Source: Chitinophaga silvisoli (GTDB taxonomy: Bacteria > Bacteroidota > Bacteroidia > Chitinophagales > Chitinophagaceae). Taken from it: a stretch of 64,000 nucleotides of DNA. Below, in pieces: positions 45,591-52,195 of the stretch. The notes under the pieces are model-generated. The model saw only the letters and a list, made by a program, of their open reading frames with translations, was not told where the DNA came from and made no database searches. The DNA is taken from NCBI RefSeq assembly GCF_003412465.1, contig NZ_QTJV01000006.1, positions 496,001 to 560,000 on the forward strand. Reading direction: 5' to 3'. Each line of letters starts with the position of its first letter. The first letter of the stretch is position 1. Made by a program: the position numbers and the translations under genes.

Positions 45591-45625
45591 AAAAAAGCTG
45601 CCCCGTTTGTAAACGAGACAGCTTT
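45591..45625 (-). terminator. terminator between DUF4295 gene and ftsY
   Basis: AAAGCTG-type arms (45594-45609 and 45611-45625) form a hairpin of about 14 bp with two mismatches; A6 before it is a T run on the minus strand. It follows the DUF4295 gene by 23 bases. Confidence 0.75.
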
Positions 45626-45647
45626 CTATATAATTTATAAAGCCGAA

Positions 45648-45818
45648 TTATTTAGCCATGTACTCCTGCACCTTGTCCTTGTGCACGATAGCCTCTTTAA
45701 AGGTATATGCACCAGTTTTCGGAGAACGTACAGCCTTGATCACCTTAGTCCAAACTTTGGATTCAGCGGCTGCTTTAGCATCTTTTACCTTCGAGTTCTT
45801 GGAAGCTGCTTTTGCCAT
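45648..45818 (-). CDS. DUF4295 family protein
   Basis: A 56-residue basic protein: MAKAASKNSKVKDAKAAAES, then KVWTKVIKAVRSPKTGAY and FKEAIVHKDKVQEYMAK. This matches DUF4295, a short family found beside rpmG in Bacteroidota. It lies 103 bases downstream of rpmG on the same strand. Function is unproven; the position and charge suggest a ribosome-associated role. Confidence 0.85.
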   Translation of the reverse strand: MAKAASKNSKVKDAKAAAESKVWTKVIKAVRSPKTGAYTFKEAIVHKDKVQEYMAK

Positions 45819-45921
45819 AATATTTTTTACTTAAAAGTTAAGTGAATTGTCAAAAATTTACCCTGTTAATTGCCAATCGCATCAAGAGGATAAACGATTA
45901 ACTACCAACATTAACGATCAA

Positions 45922-46104
45922 TTATTTGATTTCTTTGTGTACAGTTACTTTCCTTAAAATTGGATTGTACTTCTTCAACTCCAGACGTTCAGGAGTGTTC
46001 TTTTTGTTCTTGGTGCTGATGTAGCGGGAAGTACCTGGCTGACCAGAAGTCTTATGTTCTGTGCATTCCAGTATTACCTGCACCCTGTTACCTTTTTTTG
46101 CCAT
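45922..46104 (-). CDS. rpmG: 50S ribosomal protein L33
   Basis: The 60-residue L33 of the large ribosomal subunit: MAKKGNRVQVILECTEH, then SRYISTKNKKNTPERLELKK and YNPILRKVTVHKEIK. It has only one Cys, so it is the form without the zinc-binding CxxC pairs. It starts 31 bases after rpmB and is followed by the DUF4295 gene. Confidence 0.95.
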   Translation of the reverse strand: MAKKGNRVQVILECTEHKTSGQPGTSRYISTKNKKNTPERLELKKYNPILRKVTVHKEIK

Positions 46105-46135
46105 TTTGTATACAAATTAAGTTGAATGCTTACGA

Positions 46136-46372
46136 TTAGATTGTTTGTCCAGCTGCACGCAATTCTTTAACTACTGCATACAAACCGTTTTTGTTGATGG
46201 TTCTTAACGCATCAGCAGAAACTTTCAAAGATATCCAGCGATCCTCTTCCGCCAGGAAAAAACGTTTTTTCTGCAGGTTAGGCAGAAATCTTCTCTTAGT
46301 CTTAATGTTAGAGAAGGAAACATGGTGACCCGTAATAGGCTTCTTTCCTGTCACCTGACATACTCTTGCCAT
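46136..46372 (-). CDS. rpmB: 50S ribosomal protein L28
   Basis: The 78-residue L28: MARVCQVTGKKPITGHHVSF, then KTKRRFLPNLQKKRFFL, ISLKVSADALRTINKNGL. It lies at the head of rpmB-rpmG-DUF4295. It has one Cys and so is the non-zinc form. No ribosomal protein L31 or other neighbour is present. Confidence 0.95.
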   Translation of the reverse strand: MARVCQVTGKKPITGHHVSFSNIKTKRRFLPNLQKKRFFLAEEDRWISLKVSADALRTINKNGLYAVVKELRAAGQTI

Positions 46373-46824
46373 GATAGAAAAATTTTGGACTGCAAAAGTC
46401 GCAAATTATTTTGAATTTGCAAACTATCACACCCCGTGATTAATGAATAAAAGTATTTAATTTGATGTTTTACAACATTAAGCGGTGGATTTCAATCATT
46501 TACAAGCGAAGACGATTATTAAAAAACCTACACGAACAGTTTAAAAACCAAACGAACGGCTATTTAAAAATCCCAACGCCCTTAATATTTACTACCCACA
46601 CCTTAGAAATCTGTCAGGAACGCCTTATGGCAGGCTTCCCGGTCATTATTGTTATCATAACAACCATTCCTGTTTTACAACAGTATCCAGATTTCCGCAC
46701 CTTGAAAAACTTATCCACATTAACTGTCGGCAGGCCATTCATCCCTCCGAAATGCCCATGGCAATGACGAATTTCAGGATTATTGTTCTTCCGGTAAGAT
46801 CTTCCCCGGTAAGAAACCTATCAC
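46373..46824. other. intergenic region upstream of rpmB
   Basis: About 450 bases. No convincing gene on either strand. The right end has two close copies of CTTCC(C)GGTAAGA near 46790-46815. The rpmB promoter must lie here but no clear -7 element is visible. Confidence 0.4.
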
Positions 46825-47412
46825 TTACAGTAACACGATTAAACTTCTCAAAACCGCGCCCAGCCTAACTGCATCTAAGATACGGTTCTGGGTGGTGCCG
46901 TGTTTTATCAGTGCTTCTTCGTGCGAAGATACACACATTTCACATCCGTTCAAAGCAGAAACTACTAAACTTACCAATTCGAAGAATTCTTTACCTAAAA
47001 CAGGGTTCGCCATAATGCTCATACGGATCCCTGCTGGTTGAGCTGTATAGAACTCTTTCTTTACAAAGTGACGGAAACGGTAATATACGTTATTAGCCAC
47101 CAGCAGACTCGTACAGCTGATCACCTCCGCTACTTCCTTATCATTTGCACCTTCTGCCAGCGCCAGTTTCTCAAATGCCGCCTGCAGTTCAAAATGCTTC
47201 TCATTCACCGCTACTGACAAACCGATCAGGTAGGCTTCCTTCTTCGTTAAGTTACCTGAATTCAGTCCGTTTGTCACGTTTATCTTCAAATCTTTCAGGT
47301 AACGGGCATCTGAATTGGACAGTTGATGTAAACGGGTGGACAATGCACTCTCTGTCAGTCCCACTGCCTGCAACAGCTGTACAGCTGTATCCTGGTTGGA
47401 TGTTGCGAACAT
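46825..47412 (-). CDS. ahpD: AhpD-family alkylhydroperoxidase
   Basis: A 195-residue, all-helical carboxymuconolactone decarboxylase-fold protein. The thiol motif CEMCVSSHEEALIKHG has the CxxC and His of the AhpD active site, preceded by the conserved acidic region. In other bacteria AhpD reduces organic peroxides or recycles AhpC. It lies 90 bases downstream of the peroxiredoxin gene on the same strand, so the pair is probably an operon. Recycling partner in this organism is unknown. Confidence 0.92.
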   Translation of the reverse strand: MFATSNQDTAVQLLQAVGLTESALSTRLHQLSNSDARYLKDLKINVTNGLNSGNLTKKEAYLIGLSVAVNEKHFELQAAFEKLALAEGANDKEVAEVISCTSLLVANNVYYRFRHFVKKEFYTAQPAGIRMSIMANPVLGKEFFELVSLVVSALNGCEMCVSSHEEALIKHGTTQNRILDAVRLGAVLRSLIVLL

Positions 47413-47502
47413 ATCTATATAATATTATAAAGTTACGGGTAAGAAAAAGTCCATAGCCGGACATCCCAAAAGGCGCTGACTATGGACCTCGAAATAAAAA
47501 AA

Positions 47503-48057
47503 TTATGCGTTCAGGGTAGCCTGACCTTTTTCCCAGTTACAAGGGCACAGCTCGTCTGTCTGCAGTGCATCCAGTACACGCAGTACTTCCTTCACATTAC
47601 GACCTACGTTCAGGTCGTACAGGGATACCCAACGAATAACACCCTGAGGATCAACGATGAAAGTAGCACGGTAAGCAACCTTCTCATTTTCCTCCAGGAT
47701 ACCTAATTCGGTAGCCAGAGATTTGCTGGTGTCAGCAAGCATTGGGAACTGCAGACCACGCAGATCTTCATGATCCCTTCTCCATGCAGCGTGTACGAAT
47801 TCACTGTCAGTAGAAGCACCGATCAGGATGGCATCACGGTCCACGAAATCCTGGTGAGCTTTGTTGAACTCAGCGATCTCAGTAGGACATACGAAAGTGA
47901 AATCTTTAGGCCACCAGAACATTACTAACCATTTGCCGGAAGCTTTCAGCTCCTCAGAAGTCAGTTCATAAAACTCTTTTCCTTTCTCGATAGATACTAC
48001 TGCCGTTTTCTTGAACTCCGGGAACTGTGCACCCAGAGATAAAGTTGCATTCTTCAT
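47503..48057 (-). CDS. ahpC: peroxiredoxin (AhpC type)
   Basis: The 184-residue peroxidase reduces hydrogen peroxide and organic peroxides. The peroxidatic Cys is residue 57 in FVCPTEIAEF, with the FWWPKDFTF segment before it. A C-terminal ELCPCNW has two Cys, suggesting a resolving Cys. It is the first gene of the ahpC-ahpD pair. The leader has a near-consensus promoter about 190 bases upstream, so a 5' leader of about 185 bases is likely. Confidence 0.92.
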   Translation of the reverse strand: MKNATLSLGAQFPEFKKTAVVSIEKGKEFYELTSEELKASGKWLVMFWWPKDFTFVCPTEIAEFNKAHQDFVDRDAILIGASTDSEFVHAAWRRDHEDLRGLQFPMLADTSKSLATELGILEENEKVAYRATFIVDPQGVIRWVSLYDLNVGRNVKEVLRVLDALQTDELCPCNWEKGQATLNA

Positions 48058-48249
48058 GTGCTTGATGATTATTTATTATGTTGGTTACTATTTCGTCCTT
48101 TGGTTATTTTATCCGGGCATTGCCACGGTTGGTACTATTACTCCCCCTGGTTATTTCCTCCTTCGATTTTCTCCCCCACGGAAAATTTTCCTCTCCATTT
48201 TCCAACTTCGGGAAAATTTCACCCACACCCCGCGGTAAAATTTCCGGTG

Positions 48250-48281
48250 CAAAGGTCACAGTCTATTCATAATTAGTCAAA
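48250..48281 (-). promoter_or_regulatory. candidate promoter of ahpC
   Basis: Minus strand: TTTG (48278-48281) then 20 bases, then GACCTTTG (48250-48257), one base off TAnnTTTG. The start would be near 48243. The leader carries three GG-N-AAAATTT-like boxes (48180, 48210, 48234). Confidence 0.45.
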
Positions 48282-48475
48282 TAGATTTTTCCTTATAGGT
48301 TATTGAAAAAGTCTATATACCTCCAATCCCGGTACCGTACTAATGAATTTCAATTATGTGTTTCACTTTCTCCCCCCTTTAATACAATCTTAACGTTTTT
48401 CGAAAGTATTCGTAACATTTTGGCACGTTATTTAGTTATATAAGTATACTCATCAATTATTTAAAACGACAGGAT

Positions 48476-48595
48476 ATGAAAACGAAAAATGTACTCTTAG
48501 CGATCCTTACGATAGGCCTTGCACTGATTCCGTTCATCAAAAACAGTTTCAGTAAACATGATGAATTTGATGCCACTCAAGATCTGTTCATCTAA
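48476..48595 (+). CDS. 39-residue membrane-anchored small protein
   Basis: A short hydrophobic N-terminus (MKTKNVLLAILTIGLALIPF) and a polar acidic tail (KNSFSKHDEFDATQDLFI). The ATG is preceded by AGGAT, a possible ribosome-binding site. No family is recognised. It stands alone between two gene-free stretches; a chance frame remains possible. Confidence 0.45.
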   Translation: MKTKNVLLAILTIGLALIPFIKNSFSKHDEFDATQDLFI

Positions 48596-48906
48596 TGTTT
48601 GACGGGCAACGGTGTTTCCTACACTCACCATTACTACTTCCCAAACCGGGCAGTCAGGTTCCTATTGCCCTTAATTATTCCAATCTTTTTCTACTATATC
48701 CATAATAATTTAACTGTTCCTTAGCCATTCATTATATGGCAAAGGAATGGTGTGTTTGTCAAACTACCCTTTTACTCCCTGATCCTCCATTCAAATGCTG
48801 TCATTTTCCGGCTTTTTGCACCCCGCAGTCTTCATGCTATAAATGCAATAACACATTACAACAAATTGATAATCAGTAAAATAATTATCGAAACCGGGCG
48901 TGATCC
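48596..48906. other. intergenic region with no clear feature
   Basis: About 310 bases, AT rich, between the tiny membrane ORF and bshB1 (opposite strand end). No gene, hairpin or promoter stands out. Confidence 0.4.
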
Positions 48907-49638
48907 TCAGGTTACATTTCCAATAAGGTCATTAAAGCTCCTGATACCCAGCATCTTAGCAGTCGTAAACCCTTCTGCATAAGGTACTCCTACCAGTTGC
49001 CCGAAAGACCTGTCCCGGCTAATAATATTCTCAAAAAATGCAGGGGAAGAAATAAAGGTAGCCGGCTCATTGTCTGCCGCCGGTGCCAGAAATTGTGTCT
49101 TAAATGCCCTGATCGCATCCTTCTTCCGCTCTATTACAGAAGAGATATCTACCACGAAATCAGGATTTTCTATTTTATTCTGCAACATATGGAATACCTG
49201 TTTGGGGCGCCAGGCTTCCTGTGATTGTCCATCTAATGCTGTCTCTATTCTCCTCAAACCAGAAAGAAAACAACTATCTGCTACCAATACCGCCGCACGG
49301 CCATGATCCGGATGCCGGTCCTCACGGGCATTTGTCAGCACGACCTCAGGACGGTATTTCCTGATCATCGTAATCACTTTCAATTGCTCCTCAGTATCAT
49401 TCCTGAAAAAACCATCCGGCAAGCCCAGGTTCTCTCTTACATCCAGTTCCATGATCCGGGCGGAGTCTGCCGCCTCAGCTGCGCGTATTTCGGGAGTACC
49501 ACGGGTACCTAATTCTCCCTTTGTCAGGTCCAGAATACCGATTTTCATTCCCTGTGCCGCGTGTACCATCAGGGTACCTGCACATGCCAGCTCCACATCA
49601 TCGGGATGCGCGACAATTGCTAATATGTCTAATTTCAT
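48907..49638 (-). CDS. bshB1: bacillithiol biosynthesis deacetylase
   Basis: A zinc-dependent LmbE/PIG-L deacetylase that removes acetyl from GlcNAc-malate to give GlcN-malate in the bacillithiol pathway. It has 243 residues with the zinc motif AHPDDVELACAGTL, TKGELGTRG and EDRHPDHGRA. These phrases are those of BshB1. BshA and BshC are not in the window. The gene has its own short upstream region. Confidence 0.93.
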   Translation of the reverse strand: MKLDILAIVAHPDDVELACAGTLMVHAAQGMKIGILDLTKGELGTRGTPEIRAAEAADSARIMELDVRENLGLPDGFFRNDTEEQLKVITMIRKYRPEVVLTNAREDRHPDHGRAAVLVADSCFLSGLRRIETALDGQSQEAWRPKQVFHMLQNKIENPDFVVDISSVIERKKDAIRAFKTQFLAPAADNEPATFISSPAFFENIISRDRSFGQLVGVPYAEGFTTAKMLGIRSFNDLIGNVT

Positions 49639-49749
49639 CGTAAATACTTTCCTTTCGGGTGCAAATATAACCCGAATGGAGAGAACTGTTTTTATCTTCA
49701 GAAAAGACCTTAATCCCCTTTTTAGCTCTTACCGCACTTTCATATCGTT

Positions 49750-50232
49750 TTATTTCGATGTAATGATCACCCCCACCTTCTTATCCTTCTCCTTCACATC
49801 GTACTTACTCTTCAGCGTCGCCGCATCTACCACCACCAAACTCCCAATCCCTTTCTTCTCCAGCGCTGCCAGCATATTCATAGAGGCCTCGTCTATTTTA
49901 GTCCCATCCAGGATGTACTGGAACAAACTATCACTCCCATACTTCTTCAGTGCCGCCTCAAAAGCCGGTGATAACTCCGAAAACAAACGATTATAACGCC
50001 TGCGCGCAAAAGGTTTCGTCTCTATATAAATGATCCCATTCTCCGCCCTGGCTCCATATTTCGCCTGTAATGTCGGACTACTGACCACATTCATAAACGC
50101 AATCTTATCAGGAGATAGGTTATTGAGACCATTCTCCACCTCAACGCTGTCAACTATAAACAATGTACCGTCCTGGGCCTTAGAAACCATACTCCAAAGC
50201 AGGAAGCCCGCTAAAATTAATCTGAATTGCAT
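49750..50232 (-). CDS. secreted small protein with two TonB-plug-like motifs
   Basis: From Met at 50232 (MQFRLILAGFLLWSMVSKAQ, a signal peptide) the product has 160 residues. It contains two segments like the end of a TonB-receptor plug: residues 27-73 ending KYGARAENGIIYIETK, and 108-160 ending KYDVKEKDKKVGVIITSK. The second opens like a plug repeat, LDGTKIDEASMNML. There is no barrel. The start at 50232 is chosen because a terminator hairpin lies at 50251-50268 just upstream and the longer frame has no signal peptide. Function is unknown. It follows the DUF4294 gene on the same strand. Confidence 0.75.
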   Translation of the reverse strand: MQFRLILAGFLLWSMVSKAQDGTLFIVDSVEVENGLNNLSPDKIAFMNVVSSPTLQAKYGARAENGIIYIETKPFARRRYNRLFSELSPAFEAALKKYGSDSLFQYILDGTKIDEASMNMLAALEKKGIGSLVVVDAATLKSKYDVKEKDKKVGVIITSK

Positions 50233-50244
50233 CTTTGTAAGGTA

Positions 50245-50268
50245 TAAAAAAAGCGGCAGGTGCCGCTT
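50245..50268 (-). terminator. terminator after the DUF4294 gene
   Basis: AAGCGGCA-gg-TGCCGCTT is an 8-bp stem with a T run on the minus strand. It separates DUF4294 from the downstream plug-like gene. Confidence 0.75.
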
Positions 50269-50324
50269 CAAAGTCTTGTTAATTATATAATGGAAAGTGA
50301 ATTTCATGGATGATGTATGTACAG

Positions 50325-50942
50325 TTAATTATATGCCCGTGAACCCCGGTATATTTCTATTTCCTGCACAATCGCCTCTATATCCTTGTCTTCGTTCAAA
50401 TCATACTCACTTTTCAGATTCCCGCCAAAGAAAAAAGCCACCGTTTGCCACATCCTCGCCGAAAATCCACCCTTCAATTCCTTGATGATCTCATAACAGT
50501 TCTGCCCCGTCTGCCGGTTGATCAGCTTCATTAAGATCCGTCCCTGGTATATCGACAGATTCTCCAACTTATCGCCGAACTGTGCCTTCATTTGCTTCTC
50601 CACCGATGCCAGGTATGCCTTCCGGTCCTTTTTGTCATGTAAGGTAGCCAGCCTGCTGTTTACATCCCTCAGTATCCGGGATGCCTGCACCGCATAAGGG
50701 TATGTGACGTACACCGCATTGCGCAGCCGCGTCCAGGCCTCACGTTGTTTACGGAACTTCTTCGGTAATTTATCGATTACTTCTACTATCTGGAGGGTAA
50801 TACTGGGAATAGTGTCGCCATTGACTACAATCGCGCTTACAGGAATGCTATCCAGACCGTGCCTGGTCTGGGCATTGACCCCTACACGACTAAAGAGGCA
50901 TAGCATGATAAGCATGAAGAATGCGGATATTGAGCGACCCAT
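50325..50942 (-). CDS. DUF4294-family secreted protein
   Basis: The 205-residue protein has an N-terminal signal (FFMLIMLCLFSRVGVNAQ) and a conserved helical region: WTRLRNAVYVTYPYAVQASR, LASVEKQMKAQFGDK, RILMKLINRQTGQNCYEIIK. This matches DUF4294, found in Bacteroidota. The role is unknown. It lies 92 bases upstream of the plug-like gene, separated by a terminator. Confidence 0.85.
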   Translation of the reverse strand: MGRSISAFFMLIMLCLFSRVGVNAQTRHGLDSIPVSAIVVNGDTIPSITLQIVEVIDKLPKKFRKQREAWTRLRNAVYVTYPYAVQASRILRDVNSRLATLHDKKDRKAYLASVEKQMKAQFGDKLENLSIYQGRILMKLINRQTGQNCYEIIKELKGGFSARMWQTVAFFFGGNLKSEYDLNEDKDIEAIVQEIEIYRGSRAYN

Positions 50943-51043
50943 TTTCTTAAAGTTCTCCTAATACTATGCTAAAGTTAAGGTAAATTAGTATAGAATGTGT
51001 TATTAATATTTCATGATATTATACCGCCAGGAGAAGGAATTTC

Positions 51044-51104
51044 CCCCTTTGAAAATCAATTACTTTACAATCATCCCCTTTAAAAATCAATTACTTTATA
51101 ATCA
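51044..51104. repeat. 30-bp near-perfect direct repeat
   Basis: Two 30-base copies at 51044-51073 and 51075-51104 match at 28 positions (CCCCTTTRAAAATCAATTAC is the first part). The second copy ends in the TGA stop codon of the alpha/beta hydrolase gene. Confidence 0.75.
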
Positions 51105-52121
51105 ATTATCTGCCTGCTGCATCACCGTATCCATCTTCAGCCGCTTTTGCGCAAACTCATATATCTCCCTCTCCACCCCCTTCACATCATGCGATGTCAT
51201 ATAACAGCCTATCACATGAGTCCCCGCTTCCGGTATGGCCACCGCATCCTTCAAACTATCCGGCGTACCCAGCAAGTGCTCCATCTTCAGTATGGCACTC
51301 ACCTTCACCGTCGGGTCCTGGTGATTCAAATCCTTATAATAATATAAATTCAATACCGGCTGCTTGATTTTCCTGAACGTCGCCGGCACCATGGTGCTCT
51401 CCAGCAATCCCTGCAGCTCTCCTACCGCTTCCAGCCTGTACTTATTATACCAATATTGCGCCCGCAGCGCATTCGTATCTTTCGATTGGTTATAATTCCC
51501 ATGCATCACGATCCTGGACAACTGCAATCCCCAGGGATTATTCGTCAGGAATGCCATATCATTATTAATCTCGATATTCGGCGATAAGTTAATCACCGCA
51601 TACACATCATTCGGGTACATTGCTGCCAGGTACAATGCCAGGGTACCACCCGTAGAGGTGCCCATCAGGATCACCTTCTCCCCCAATGCCTTCCCAATCG
51701 CCAACGCTTCCTTGGCATCCCGCCATAAACCAGTCGCCGTCATCGTCAGCAAAGGCTCTGTAGTATCCAGGCCATGTCCATCCAGCCTGGACAGGAACAG
51801 GTTACAACCATATCGCTTTGCAAAATCCAGGTGTACAGGATTACCCTCTCCCTGGCTGGCTGAAAATCCATGTAAATACACTATCGCGTATTCTGTTTTG
51901 GTATGCAGGGAATCATGCCATATTATCCTCGCCTGGTTATCCGGCTTCAGGCGATGCCGGGATTCCTTCTGGTTAATGTACTTTTCCAGGCCGGCAGCAT
52001 CTTCCGGTACCTGGGGAAACTTAGGATCATAAACAGGTACGGGAGGTCGGGGACCCAGGTAGTAAATCAGGATCAGGGATGTTAAAACCATAAGGGCTAC
52101 GCGCAGCCATCTGCTATTCAT
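51102..52121 (-). CDS. alpha/beta hydrolase (lysophospholipase/esterase-like)
   Basis: The protein has a signal anchor (WLRVALMVLTSLILIYYL) and an alpha/beta-hydrolase fold. The oxyanion strand YLHGFSASQGEG and nucleophile elbow LMGTSTGGTLAL (Ser in GTSTG) are visible; a late EAGTHVIG gives the catalytic His. It probably hydrolyses an ester or carboxylester in the periplasm or membrane. Start at 52121 (MNSRWLRV) is preferred because the earlier Met at 52142 lies in the terminator of ccmF. It has 339 residues. Substrate unknown. Confidence 0.88.
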   Translation of the reverse strand: MNSRWLRVALMVLTSLILIYYLGPRPPVPVYDPKFPQVPEDAAGLEKYINQKESRHRLKPDNQARIIWHDSLHTKTEYAIVYLHGFSASQGEGNPVHLDFAKRYGCNLFLSRLDGHGLDTTEPLLTMTATGLWRDAKEALAIGKALGEKVILMGTSTGGTLALYLAAMYPNDVYAVINLSPNIEINNDMAFLTNNPWGLQLSRIVMHGNYNQSKDTNALRAQYWYNKYRLEAVGELQGLLESTMVPATFRKIKQPVLNLYYYKDLNHQDPTVKVSAILKMEHLLGTPDSLKDAVAIPEAGTHVIGCYMTSHDVKGVEREIYEFAQKRLKMDTVMQQADN

Positions 52122-52140
52122 ACAAATAGTATTAAAAAAC

Positions 52141-52174
52141 AATACAGGTAATAACCGGAATTATTACCTGTATT
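52141..52174 (-). terminator. terminator after ccmF
   Basis: AATACAGGTAATAA-ccggaa-TTATTACCTGTATT is a perfect 14-bp stem; a T run follows on the minus strand. It lies 21 bases beyond the ccmF stop. Confidence 0.85.
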
Positions 52175-52195
52175 CAATATTATATAGTCAGGCTA

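Noticed and set aside
45426..45845. 139-codon frame on the plus strand across the DUF4295 gene
   Set aside because: Antisense to the conserved DUF4295 gene and to its terminator, with no protein-like composition.
46462..46767. 101-codon frame on the plus strand upstream of rpmB
   Set aside because: Low-complexity, basic and without a recognisable start or domain; lies in a region that should hold the rpmB promoter.
48011..48276. three overlapping plus-strand frames in the ahpC leader
   Set aside because: Open in all three frames because the leader is stop-poor; no domain and antisense to ahpC.
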